From NCBI RefSeq assembly GCF_042675645.1, contig NZ_JBHTJH010000001.1, positions 1-64,000 of the forward strand: 64,000 bases of DNA, read 5' to 3'. Source of the stretch: Sungkyunkwania multivorans. Lineage in GTDB: Bacteria; Bacteroidota; Bacteroidia; Flavobacteriales; Flavobacteriaceae. A model generated the notes under the pieces. It had not been told where the DNA came from and did no database searches. It worked only from the letters and a program-made list of their open reading frames with translations. Of this stretch, positions 25,454 to 36,300 are shown one piece after another. How positions within the stretch are numbered: position 1 is the first letter of the stretch; each line of letters begins with the position of its first letter. A program made the position numbers and the translations under genes.

Positions 25454-27505
25454 ATGAAAAAGAAATGTTTTTTTAAAGGCATTATGGCAGTAATGTTTGT
25501 TATCTGTACAAACAATGTTTTTGGACAGATCAGCACAAATGACCTACTTCAAGACACTTACGAACTCTATGATTTACAGAGACAGTATAACGGGGTGTAT
25601 CTCGACTCGAAAATCATCAACGGGACCGATTATCACCCCTGTTCCGTAGCGAATACCGGAGTTGGTCTTATTTCACTCTGTGTTGCCGATAGAGCTGGTT
25701 ATATAACATACGCAAGGGATCTCGCAAGACAGACCTTAAGAACGATGCTCGGTTATACACCCGACTTTGACCCCGATAGAAACGGCAGCGGTTTTTACAG
25801 ACACTTCATAGATGTTGATACAGGAAACCAGGCGTGGAACTCGGAGTATAGCTCGATAGATACGGCGCTTTTGGCCATCGGTGCTTTATTTGCCAAAAAA
25901 TATTTTAACGATAATGAAATTTCAGCCTACGCAGATGAACTATTCTTATCGGTGGATTGGGAAGCTGCCATTGCAAATCCTTCTACAGGGGCGATCTGGA
26001 GAGAACTGGATAGTGGTGGTAATGGATTGTCAGGAACGTCAACGCTTCCGTTCAACGAATATATCATTGTCGCTTATTTGGCAATGAAGTCGGAAGGAGG
26101 TTCTGGAGGTGCCGGAACGGCAGCTTGGAATGTTTGGCAGCAACTGGGAAATTTTGCAAATTCCAACTATTGGGGTTATGAGCTATTAACGGATGACGCC
26201 AGCGGAAATGCCTTTCTTTCAGACTTTACGATCCAATTCCCTTATTACCTCATTTCATGGGCACACAATAGCCCTTCTTATGTAAATTATATGGGTAATA
26301 TGGCTTCGGCAGACAAGCTTTATTATCAGAATATTTCTGGAAACTACCCAGGTCTAAATGGTTACGAATGGGGACTCGGTGCTGGCAATTCGCCAGGAAC
26401 CTTCAATGGAATTACCTATACACTCTATGGCTATAATGCCGATAGAATAAACGAACACGCCGCCCATGTGGTCTCACCGCATATTGTTGCGGGCTATATC
26501 CCTATAAGACCAAGTGCAAAAACCGATTTACAACAAATGCTTTCAAGTAACAAGGGTATCTATAATTTAAATACCGGGCAACAACTCTTATGGCGTTATA
26601 GCTTAGACGAGCCCACCTGGAATTCAGATCAGATCCAGGGCATAGATTATTCGACCATGCTGTATGGTCTAGCAGCGGACCAATTTGGCATTTCATTTTT
26701 TTCAAATAATAATGATTATGATTTCCCAGTTGAAAGTTTAAATTCTTCAGGGTCATGTACAGGAAGCGCTTATCAAGTCAATGGGACGGTATTGGGCTCA
26801 GAAGGCTCTTGGGACGGTGTTTCTACTAGGGATAAAGCTTTTGATAATAGAAATCGTACCTATTTTTATGGTCCATCGGCCAATGATCAATGGGTTGGCC
26901 TGGATCTAGGTAGTTATCAAAACATTAGTTGTATTTTATTTCGACCTAGAAGATACCATGGTCGCCGTATGAGAGGAGGTCAATTTCAAATAAGCCACAA
27001 TGCAAATTTTGATAATCCAAGAACGATCTATACCGTTCCTACGAATGCCAATTTAGGATTTCGAAACTATTATCTTTCAAGTGGTGGTTCTTCAGAAATT
27101 TATGCCAGATACATTAGATATCTTTCTCCTAACAACGGATATGGAAATATTGCAGAAATGAAGGTATATGCAAGATCTAATGCGAGCAACAGAGCTCTGC
27201 AGGATGACATTACACTAGAGCAACCCATCGCTGAAAATACAGACACCTCTTTTGATTTTATAGTAAGCCCCAATCCTACGTCCCGACATCTGCAACTTGA
27301 TTTTTATGTTAAAAAACAAGGCGAGGTTGAATTTGACCTCTTGAGTTCTGAAGGAAGACCGATCAGGTCTTTTTCGAAGAGGTATGGTTCGGATGGCGCA
27401 GCGAGCGAGACATTAGACGTGAGCAATTTATCTCAGGGCATCTACTTCATCGCTTTAAGGTCTGCAGGGATGAATTCGGTCAAGAAATTTGTTGTACAAA
27501 AATAA
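25454..27505 (+). CDS. (alpha/alpha)6-type glycosidase-like protein with discoidin domain and T9SS tail
   Basis: A 683-residue protein with a signal peptide (MKKKCFFKGIMAVMFVICT to FGQ). Residues 25-425 have the same helical-barrel layout as the GH144-type protein upstream (ANTGVGLISLCVADRAGY, GFYRHFIDVD, SEYSSIDTALLAIGALFAKKYF, WAHNSPSYVNY). Residues 435-580 form an F5/8 type C (discoidin) domain (STRDKAFDNRNRT, WVGLDLGSYQNISC, RYIRYLSP). The last 80 residues are a T9SS sorting tail (VSPNPTSRHLQL to KKFVVQK). It is probably a secreted endo-acting enzyme of the same pathway, with the discoidin domain binding substrate. The glycoside hydrolase family is not certain. Confidence 0.7.
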   Translation: MKKKCFFKGIMAVMFVICTNNVFGQISTNDLLQDTYELYDLQRQYNGVYLDSKIINGTDYHPCSVANTGVGLISLCVADRAGYITYARDLARQTLRTMLGYTPDFDPDRNGSGFYRHFIDVDTGNQAWNSEYSSIDTALLAIGALFAKKYFNDNEISAYADELFLSVDWEAAIANPSTGAIWRELDSGGNGLSGTSTLPFNEYIIVAYLAMKSEGGSGGAGTAAWNVWQQLGNFANSNYWGYELLTDDASGNAFLSDFTIQFPYYLISWAHNSPSYVNYMGNMASADKLYYQNISGNYPGLNGYEWGLGAGNSPGTFNGITYTLYGYNADRINEHAAHVVSPHIVAGYIPIRPSAKTDLQQMLSSNKGIYNLNTGQQLLWRYSLDEPTWNSDQIQGIDYSTMLYGLAADQFGISFFSNNNDYDFPVESLNSSGSCTGSAYQVNGTVLGSEGSWDGVSTRDKAFDNRNRTYFYGPSANDQWVGLDLGSYQNISCILFRPRRYHGRRMRGGQFQISHNANFDNPRTIYTVPTNANLGFRNYYLSSGGSSEIYARYIRYLSPNNGYGNIAEMKVYARSNASNRALQDDITLEQPIAENTDTSFDFIVSPNPTSRHLQLDFYVKKQGEVEFDLLSSEGRPIRSFSKRYGSDGAASETLDVSNLSQGIYFIALRSAGMNSVKKFVVQK

Positions 27506-27941
27506 ATTGTGGTCATGATATTAACCATGTCGTCCATTTTTATAATGTGACACCACATCAAAGAGAACATAGCAGATCCTCGAATACAACCCGAAAACAA
27601 AGTTTTCTGATTGTAAACGATGAGTGGTAGGCTATTGGTCCACCTATTCGAAGAACACACTACCAACATGATGAATACACTTTCCCCTTAAGTTATTAGT
27701 AGCTTACACCACAACAAAAAACCTTGCAAATCATTGAATTTGCAAGGTTTCATTATTTATAGAAAATCATTCGAATTGATTAATGCTATATGGTTTCAAA
27801 AGTCAACAGGATGATTATGAAACCATGCTCATCGAGTACGATGATCTGTTGTAAATGTCTTCCTAGTGGGAAATCATCTTAAAAAGAAGAGTCATCCATT
27901 TTCAAGATACCCGCATAGGCACAAAACTATTCTTTCTTTGA
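27506..27941. other. Intergenic region between two convergent units
   Basis: About 435 bases without a credible gene on either strand. It holds the terminator hairpin at 27719-27750. Between about 27791 and 27855 there are two nested short inverted repeats (GGTTTCA/TGAAACC and CAACAG/CTGTTG), which could fold as a small structured transcript or a second terminator stem. Confidence 0.45.
27719..27750 (+). terminator. Bidirectional terminator ending the first sugar locus
   Basis: AACCTTGCAAAT (to 27731), a six-base loop, then ATTTGCAAGGTT and T (to 27750): a 12-13 bp perfect stem with A-rich and T-rich flanks. It can stop the operon from the left and also transcripts of the minus-strand gene to the right. 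Confidence 0.75.
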
Positions 27942-28841
27942 TCAAGGACAAGATCCGAGATTGTCCAGATAAAAGGTGCCTGCCACATCATCCCCTGGAC
28001 TTATGAACATCTGAAATCGAATGTATTGTCCAGTCGGCACGAAAGCGGCAAAATCAGGAATTCCAAGCGCTCCATTGGCGTTCCCTGTAAAACCAGCAGT
28101 GGCTGTAGCAAAGTCAAATCGGAGCTCTTCCCAGCCAGAACCTGTGTGAATAAGATTCACCTCAGCCTCACGCTCGGTATCGTTATTTGGGTCTTGCTGC
28201 ACGGTTAGCCTTACAGGCACTTCCACATTGGACCAAAAACTCAATCGAACCACCTTATCTTCTGCACTAAAATCTATTGGTGCGGTCGCTTGAATTCCAT
28301 AGCCATCAAAATTACCACCACCATCTTGAACTATTTCTAGGACATTAGAGACTTCCGGATTGGCACCTGATGGGTCGGGATTGGTCACCACTTGCAGATC
28401 TACCCCATTAAATCCAAAAGAGAACGCCGGATCGTTGCCATTGTCCCACGTTATAGGCGCACTGGCGATCTGTGTACATGGATCAGCAGGAGGTATGACC
28501 TCAAACTGTTCCTCAGTCACCAACCCATTCGGAGCTATGGCCCTAATGGTCGCGAAAAAGTTCTCATCTGCTTCGGGATATTCAAATGTAAGTGACTTTT
28601 GTATGCCGATAAGTCTTGGCGTATCGCCAGGCAAGCCCGAAAGCACTTCGAATGCCGTTGCTCCAATTGCGGTAGGACTTATGGTCACCGAAAAAGGTGC
28701 TACATCATTGTTAAACGCTATATTGGCCTGAATTTCGGTAGGCGCTGGACCTTCCATCAAAATCGCATCAAAATCGCGTTCTCTATCACAAGAGACCAAC
28801 ATGAGCAATGCCATTCCGAGAATAAATTGTCGCATAATCAT
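27942..28841 (-). CDS. Lipoprotein with PKD-like and carbohydrate-binding-like domains
   Basis: A 299-residue lipoprotein (MLVSCDRERDF lipobox, Cys18) on the opposite strand. Residues 35-115 resemble a PKD-type Ig domain (FNDNDVAPF-like strand, PTAIGATAFEVLSG, TVRAIAPNG). Residues 125-299 form a beta-sandwich like the binding domains of the neighbouring genes (WDNGNDPAFSF, PVRLTVQQD, GSGWEELRFDF, AGTFYLDNLG). It is a plausible second surface glycan-binding protein. It is transcribed divergently from the hybrid sensor and may belong to either sugar locus. Confidence 0.65.
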   Translation of the reverse strand: MIMRQFILGMALLMLVSCDRERDFDAILMEGPAPTEIQANIAFNNDVAPFSVTISPTAIGATAFEVLSGLPGDTPRLIGIQKSLTFEYPEADENFFATIRAIAPNGLVTEEQFEVIPPADPCTQIASAPITWDNGNDPAFSFGFNGVDLQVVTNPDPSGANPEVSNVLEIVQDGGGNFDGYGIQATAPIDFSAEDKVVRLSFWSNVEVPVRLTVQQDPNNDTEREAEVNLIHTGSGWEELRFDFATATAGFTGNANGALGIPDFAAFVPTGQYIRFQMFISPGDDVAGTFYLDNLGSCP

Positions 28842-28970
28842 TTTTGTTTAATTTTACAGAGACAATATAATATAGATACTTCGTTTTGTCATAGGATGAA
28901 GATCCTTTGAATGCTGTTTGCAACATTTGATGCTTAAAATGCTACAAATTTTATTTTCATTGGAAATAAA

Positions 28971-31900
28971 ATGCCTTTTATTCGAAGTTCAATTCAACGA
29001 TCAATGGTAAACTTTCAGGGTCATTTTGGATATGTCAAAAGACTACCAGTTCTTCTTATCTTTTTTTTAGTTTCAACAGCAATACGATCGCAAATAGACT
29101 TTAATTCTCTAGAATTTCATGCTGTAGAGAAAAATATTTTCCAAAGACCTATCACCGCGATGGTGATGGACAAACACGGCTTCATTTGGATCGGTACCGA
29201 CGGTGCAGGGCTCTATAAATATAACGGTTTTTCGTACACCTATTACAGCCATAGTTTAAAGGACGAGAATAGTTTGAACAGCAATTCTATACGCTCCCTG
29301 TTCGTTGATCGTTCTGGGCGTGTTTGGGTAGGTACTGACGCGGGCCTATGTATGTATAACGACTGGCAGAACACGTTTAAGCGATTGAATGGTAATGCCG
29401 ATAATGCCCCACAATATAACTATACCAGCATCTTGTGTTTTGCCGAATATGAAGATCGATTTCTTGTAGGCACCTACGACGGCGTGAAGGAAATAGATAC
29501 CAAAGAAAACGTACTTAAGGATCATTTGCTTAAAGGAAGTACGGTTCTCGACCTTCAATTTTCAACCAAAGGAAACCTTTATATCGCCACCAACCAAGGT
29601 TTGAAGTCTGAGCAATATCACAAGCGCGGTGTCATTGAAGACATGACACTGGAAGGAACCAAGGAGGCTCCAGAAGTAACTAAACTGCATGTAGATGAAA
29701 GAGAAAATCTTTGGGTGGGAACCTTAACCAGCGGACTCTTCAAAGGAGACCTCAAAAAGGCAGGCGGGGCGCTTTTAAAATTAAATGTGGTCGAACAAGC
29801 GGTGATGGCAATCGCCAGTGGCATGGACCATATACTGGTGGCTGTAGAAAATGAGGGGTTGATCATTCTAGACTCCAACGGCAATATTGTAAAAAATTAT
29901 AGATATAGCAATAAAGACCCCCAAAGCATTGGCTCGGACTCGGTCTGGTCTATTCTATTCGACAAGGAGAATAGACTGTGGTTGGGTTATTATGAAAATG
30001 GCTTAGGCTTTTTTGACAGTCATCATAATAAGTTCGGTATCATTCGAAGCAACAATGCAAAAAACAGTATTCAAACAAATGCTGTAAAGGCATTCGCAAA
30101 GACCGAAGAGGGGGACATCTGGATCGCCCAGGTCAATGGCATCGACATTCTGAACACCACCACCGGGAAGATCACGAATGTATTCGGGAAATCGAATTCC
30201 GCCTATAGTGGACTTCCAAAAGGCATCTATATAGAAGATATTTTTGTTGACAGCAGTGGCAATACATGGATCGCGACTTGGGGAAATGGTGTTTTTCTCT
30301 TGAAAAAAGGGAGCAAGACCTTTTTGAATTTGACCACTACGAATACAAATGGAGTACTTCTTACGAACAAGATTCGCTGTTTTGCCGAAGATGGGTCAGG
30401 AAACGTTTGGATGGGCTCTTTTTTGGAGGGGGTCTACTATTATGACCCAAAAATGCAGCGAATAGAAATGCCCAAAGGAAGCTCATATGCCAAATCGGAG
30501 TTAACCACGAAGGATGTCAAGGTGCTCTATCACGACAGTAATGGCCAGCTTTGGGTTGGGACCTCGTCGGGGCTGTACCATCTAGAGCGACAACAAGATA
30601 ATGGCTATAGCGTCATCGCACATAGCAATGCTATTTCCTCAAAATTTGGTGGTCATCCGAGCTCGAATCGTATCTTGGATATTTTTGAAACTCAAGACGG
30701 AACGTTGTGGTGTGGCACCAATGGCGGGGGGCTCTTTTCCTATAAGAGAGAAGAGCAAGGTTTTGAACGGCTTGTGCTCAAAGACCATGACCTCACATTT
30801 GTAAACGCTATATTTGAGCCAACAAAAAACGAACTTTGGTTGAGTAGCAAGCAAGGCGTTTTAAAGATAGATCGCAACTCCAATGAAGTAGAACGCTTCA
30901 CGACCAATGATGGGCTTCTCGAAAATTTCTTGATCGATAGGGCCATCATAATGGACGATCATAACAGGATGTATCTGGGTACCAAGAATGGCATCAATGT
31001 GATCGAACCTCAGAATATCGTTTATAATCCTTATCTGGCCAAACCTTACCTGAAGGATGTAAAACTATTCAACAAAAAAATAGATCGTAGAGATGAGGAC
31101 AGTCCACTAGATATCTCGCAAGAAGGCAAGATGATCACCCTCAAACACAATCAAAATGTACTTACCATCGATTACGAGGCCATCAGCTACACGAGACCTG
31201 AAAAAAACCAATATGCCTATTTTCTCGAAGGCTTTGAGAAGACTTGGAATTATGTCGGTTCAAAGACCAGCGCTACCTATACCAACCTTTCTTCCGGCGA
31301 CTATACCTTTCGTCTGAAAGCGGCCAATAACGACGGCAAATGGAATGATGCCTCGGTCATCTTAAAGATCACCGTCTTACCGCCATGGTGGCAAACCATA
31401 TGGGCATATATATCCTATGCCATTTTATTGATACTGGGTATTTTATCCATCATGTATATCTATAGACGTAGACTTCATGAACTTAATACCTACAGGCTTG
31501 AGCGCGAACGCAGAGTGCAAAAAGAGGAACTGCAACAACAGAAGCTTCAGTTTTTCACCAATATTTCCCATGAGTTCAGAACACCACTTACCTTGATAAT
31601 CAATCCTATTCAAGAATTACTGAACTCGAGGGAAGCCAATATCAATGAATCCGTTCGCCGAAAACATCAGATCATCTATAAAAATGCCGAGCGCCTTTCA
31701 CGATTGATCAACGAACTAATGGATTTTAGAAAACTTCAATCTAATAAACTGCGGCTAAGAATAAGTAATTTCAACTTGATCGACAGAACCAAGAACATTT
31801 TGAGCTTTTTTAATGAGGAAGCAAAACGAAGAGCCATCAATCTAGACCTCAAATACCAAAATAAGAATTTACATGTATGGGCGGACAGCGGCATGCTCGA

Positions 31901-33128
31901 TAAGATATTTTTCAATCTATTGTCCAACGCGTTCAAAGTGACACCCAATGCGGGAAGAATACGCGTAGATATCAAATCGGGAGAAGAAAAAGTACTTCCG
32001 CTTATAGACCCAGAAAAGCCCATACCAGTAATTGAAGTACACTTTAGAGATAATGGTCCTGGCATCGACCAAAAGGATTATAAAAAGATATTTAAACGCT
32101 TTTATTTGATAAGTGAGCTGAACAAGTCCTACTATGGAAGCACCGGTGTCGGTCTAGAAATGGTGAAAAGCTTTGTCGAACTTCACAAAGGAGCGGTGGA
32201 AGTGGAAAGCGAATTGGGAAAAGGCTCTGTATTTAAGGTGATCATTCCAAACGGGAAAGAATTTTTTACGGATTCTGTTTCCCCATCGCAAGTGAAAAAG
32301 GATGAACTAATGGTCGTAAACAACAGTGAAACAACACCCTCAAAGGTTTACACCATTGAAGATATTCTTTCCAAAAAACAACTTAAGAAAAAATTATTGG
32401 TGGTCGAGGACAATCTCGACCTGCAAGACTACCTGACCTCAATACTAGAAGATGAATATGAGCTGATCGTTGCCTCCGATGGCCAAGAAGGCTGGTTAAA
32501 AACCATGGAGCAACGACCAGACATCATCATCAGTGACATCATCATGCCAATAATGGACGGTGTAGACTTTTGCAAAAAACTGAAAGGCGATCCTAGCCTA
32601 AGCCATATTCCCGTTGTGATGCTCTCAGCCAAGGACCTTGCCGAAGATCGAATCAGTGCACGCGAAGCAGGTGCTGAAGCATACCTAACAAAACCTTTTT
32701 CTACAAAAGAACTTAAGCTGGTCTTAGATCAGTTGATCAAAAAATCGGGAGGTCTCAAAGATCCTGCGGCGAACAGAACGGTGGTTGAGACTGTCGAAAA
32801 GGACCTTGACCTGGACAATGAATTCATACAAAAGGTGGTGCACTATATACAAGATAACATCGAAAACCCATCGCTCAATGTAGAGAAATTATCATCACAT
32901 CTCTGTTTGAGTCGAAGCCAAGTATATCGCAAAATAAAGCTACTTACCAACTTATCCCCCATTGAATTTATAAGGAGAGTACGCCTAGAAAGGTCTCGAA
33001 CGTTGTTTCAGAATGACAAAAATCTAAACGTAAGTGAAGTAGCCCATAAGGTTGGTTTTCTGTCCGCATCCTATTTTACCGTTTGTTACAAAAAGCAATA
33101 TGGCGAGCTGCCCAAAAAAAGAAGGTGA
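28971..33128 (+). CDS. Hybrid two-component system sensor/regulator (HTCS)
   Basis: A 1385-residue single-chain two-component system. The order is a signal peptide or anchor (LPVLLIFFLVSTAIRSQ), a periplasmic double seven-bladed propeller (repeated GxIWIGTxGxGL-type blades, to about 720), a Y_Y_Y domain (about 735-800), one membrane segment (about 806-828), HisKA with H867 (NISHEFRTPLTL), HATPase (DNGPGID, STGVGLEMV), a receiver with phosphoacceptor D1189 (SDIIMPIMDG) and a C-terminal AraC-type HTH (about 1285-1385). HTCS proteins bind a specific oligosaccharide and switch on the adjacent susCD operon, which starts 236 bases downstream. Confidence 0.93.
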   Translation: MPFIRSSIQRSMVNFQGHFGYVKRLPVLLIFFLVSTAIRSQIDFNSLEFHAVEKNIFQRPITAMVMDKHGFIWIGTDGAGLYKYNGFSYTYYSHSLKDENSLNSNSIRSLFVDRSGRVWVGTDAGLCMYNDWQNTFKRLNGNADNAPQYNYTSILCFAEYEDRFLVGTYDGVKEIDTKENVLKDHLLKGSTVLDLQFSTKGNLYIATNQGLKSEQYHKRGVIEDMTLEGTKEAPEVTKLHVDERENLWVGTLTSGLFKGDLKKAGGALLKLNVVEQAVMAIASGMDHILVAVENEGLIILDSNGNIVKNYRYSNKDPQSIGSDSVWSILFDKENRLWLGYYENGLGFFDSHHNKFGIIRSNNAKNSIQTNAVKAFAKTEEGDIWIAQVNGIDILNTTTGKITNVFGKSNSAYSGLPKGIYIEDIFVDSSGNTWIATWGNGVFLLKKGSKTFLNLTTTNTNGVLLTNKIRCFAEDGSGNVWMGSFLEGVYYYDPKMQRIEMPKGSSYAKSELTTKDVKVLYHDSNGQLWVGTSSGLYHLERQQDNGYSVIAHSNAISSKFGGHPSSNRILDIFETQDGTLWCGTNGGGLFSYKREEQGFERLVLKDHDLTFVNAIFEPTKNELWLSSKQGVLKIDRNSNEVERFTTNDGLLENFLIDRAIIMDDHNRMYLGTKNGINVIEPQNIVYNPYLAKPYLKDVKLFNKKIDRRDEDSPLDISQEGKMITLKHNQNVLTIDYEAISYTRPEKNQYAYFLEGFEKTWNYVGSKTSATYTNLSSGDYTFRLKAANNDGKWNDASVILKITVLPPWWQTIWAYISYAILLILGILSIMYIYRRRLHELNTYRLERERRVQKEELQQQKLQFFTNISHEFRTPLTLIINPIQELLNSREANINESVRRKHQIIYKNAERLSRLINELMDFRKLQSNKLRLRISNFNLIDRTKNILSFFNEEAKRRAINLDLKYQNKNLHVWADSGMLDKIFFNLLSNAFKVTPNAGRIRVDIKSGEEKVLPLIDPEKPIPVIEVHFRDNGPGIDQKDYKKIFKRFYLISELNKSYYGSTGVGLEMVKSFVELHKGAVEVESELGKGSVFKVIIPNGKEFFTDSVSPSQVKKDELMVVNNSETTPSKVYTIEDILSKKQLKKKLLVVEDNLDLQDYLTSILEDEYELIVASDGQEGWLKTMEQRPDIIISDIIMPIMDGVDFCKKLKGDPSLSHIPVVMLSAKDLAEDRISAREAGAEAYLTKPFSTKELKLVLDQLIKKSGGLKDPAANRTVVETVEKDLDLDNEFIQKVVHYIQDNIENPSLNVEKLSSHLCLSRSQVYRKIKLLTNLSPIEFIRRVRLERSRTLFQNDKNLNVSEVAHKVGFLSASYFTVCYKKQYGELPKKRR

Positions 33129-33364
33129 ACGGCAAAAGCTCAATCTCCTGATCATGGTCTGAAGTGATAACTCGTGCACAGAAAAGTTGCTGTCATTGGC
33201 CGTTTACCTCAATTGCAACATTTGAAATATTTATTGCATCAAATAAATTAACACCACTTCTTCCTTACGCATAACTTGCCATCTTAACAACAGTCGACAT
33301 GCGCTTCGCTTATTTTCCAGAAGATCAATGGCTGAGCTGAAAATCAATTAAACCAACTTGTAAG

Positions 33365-36300
33365 ATGAATGTAAGAAACCTATGTCTCCTTCTTTTATTG
33401 ACCTCCGTGTCACAAATAATGGGGCAGCAATTAAAAGGTACAGTTTCTAGTAATGATGGTCCGCTACCGGGGGCCACCGTGCTTATCAAAGGCACCTCAA
33501 CCGGAACCAATACTGATTTTGATGGCAATTATTCCTTAGACAAGGTAAACAATGGGGATGTTTTGGTCTTTTCTTTCGTAGGCTACAAGCCCGAAGAGAT
33601 CACCTATAATGGCCAAGCGGAAATTAACGTGTCGCTCGAAGAGGATGCGGTAAGCCTCGATGAAGTGGTCATCGTCACCTATGGTACCCAACGCAATACG
33701 CCTGTTTCGGTAGTCCGTTCTGATGCCCTAAGCGAATTCCCCACCACCGATCTTGGTCAAGCCTTACAAGGTAGAGCAGCAGGCGTAACCGTCGTTAATG
33801 GCGGCTCCCCTGGTTCACAAACATTGATCCAAATTAGAGGGGTAAATACTTTTGGGGACGGAACACCTTTATTCGTTGTCGATGGTGTTTTCACCAATAG
33901 TATTAACAGTATCGACCTTTCGAGTATCGAAAAAGTGGATGTTCTAAAGGATGCTGCCTCCTTGGCAGTTTATGGCTCTAGAGGTACCAATGGGGTGGTT
34001 TTGATCACCACCAAGAAAGGTAAAGCAGGCAAGGCCACTTTTAGCATAGAAACTTCCGCTGGAATACAAGAATTCAACAGAAGATATGACGTTCTCAACA
34101 CAGAACAATACATCCAATTCCTCAGAGAGATCAATGCCCTGGCAGGGCAACCCGGTGGCCCGGACTTTCCCATAGCAAGGGTAAACGACGATCCGCTCTT
34201 TGATGGTAATGGGGTTGACACCAATTGGCAAGACGCCTATTTCCAACAGGCGCCAATCTATAATATTAACGCCAGCGTCAATGGAGGAAGTGAAAAGGCC
34301 CGATTCAATCTTGGTATTTCCAGATTGGAACAAGAAGGTGTTTATGTCGACACACGATTTTCACGAACCACGCTAAATCTAAATACGGATGCCAATATTG
34401 GTGATTGGTTAGAGGTAGGTCAAACCCTTTCACTTGGCCACAACCGGACGGTTGCACCAGAATTTGAGGGAGGTCGCGATCCTTTACAGAATATCATTGG
34501 GCAAGCGCCATACATTCCTGTCGTAGCTCCAAGTGGTCTCTTTGGAGGAACCAATTCTGATGACCTAAATGATTCGAGAAATCAAATAAGAATTCAGTCT
34601 ACCCAAGACAACTTGGCAAGATTCTCGTCCGTGATAGGTAGTGTATACACAAAGATCAATTTGGCAAAAGGGCTCTCGCTCAGATCCCAATTCGGACTCA
34701 ATGCCAATCTATTACTTTTGGACAATCACAGAAGAGCTTATGAGGAAGATGGCGGAAGATTTATAAATCCTATCAACTTTATCGATAAAACGCGTCAAAC
34801 GGTATCTCAGACCGTTTTTACCAATACCTTGGGATATGATCGAACCTTTGGAAAACATTCGGTAAACGCATCGGCCGTTTTGGAACAAACAAGGATACGA
34901 TTCGAATCTGCTTCTATCTCGGATAACAACGAATTATCCTCAAATATTCCTGAAGCTTTTTCTCCAAATGCAAGAGCCCTCTCATTTTCCGTGCCAGAAA
35001 ATTTAAACTCCATACTATTCCTGGCAGGATATAGATTTGATAACCGTTACTCGATAAGCGCCTCGGGAAGACGAGATACCTCTTCGAGATTTGCTCCCGA
35101 AAATGCATCGCAATGGTTCTTCTCAGGAGCTTTAGGATGGGATATCTCCAATGAATCCTTTTTCGATGTAGAAGCGATCAATAGTTTAAAATTTAGGGCG
35201 AGCTACGGTGAAACAGGTAACAATAGAACCGGTAATGCGGTAAATCAATTCCTACCCACATTAGGACTCAATTTACCCATCTCTCTCGATGACGAAACAG
35301 CACCGGGTATCAGCCCCAATAACGCAGCGAATCCCGATCTTCGATGGGAGACCCAGATCAAACAAAATTATGGGTTGAGCATGGGTATCTTGAATGACAG
35401 GATCCAGTTTAGCGTGGACTACTTTAAAAACCGAAGTGAAGACCTATTGATTCCTGTAGAGTTACCTTCATCAGCGGGTGTTCCGGGCAACTCGCAAACA
35501 GGGTCGACTGTCATTCGAAATGTAGGTATCGTTGACGTAAAAGGTTTAGAGTTTACGCTGGGTTATAATGACTATATAGGTGATTTTAAATGGAATTTTT
35601 GGGCGAATCTCACCCGATCCGAAAGTCTTGTTGAAAGCTTGGGAATATCTGGGGAACCGATTGAAAGAGCTAGGCTAAATCCACCTTTTGATTCTGCCCT
35701 TAACAGACTGGCCGTTGGAGAGGCTCCTTTCCATTTCTTCGGACTAGTGGCAGACGGTGTTTTTTCTACCCAAGCACAGATCGATAGCGAACTACCTAAC
35801 AATAGTAGTGCCGCAACACCAGTGCAACCTGGAGATGTCCGATTCTTGGATATCAATGGCGATGGACAAATAACGCTAGAAGACAGACAGGTCATCGGAA
35901 ATCCAAACCCTGATTTTACCTATGCCATCAATCTCAGAGCTGAGTACAATGGATGGGATTTCGACGTCCTTTTCAATGGCGTCCAAGGTGTCGATGTCTT
36001 CAATAGCAATATCTATTATCTAGAAGGTCTGGACAATGGACTCAACTATGGGACCCAAATATTGCGCAGATGGCAAAATCCTGGGGACATCACCGATGTT
36101 CCGAGATTTAGATTCGGTTCAAACATAAACAATGAAATTTCAACCAGATATATCGAGGATGGTTCGTATCTTAGATTACGTAATGTTACCATAGGCTATA
36201 CATTTCCAACCACGATGATCAACAAGTCTGGAAAGGGTATTCTAAAAAAATTACGGTTCTATGTTCAGGGCCAAAACTTGTTGACCTTTACCAAATACAC

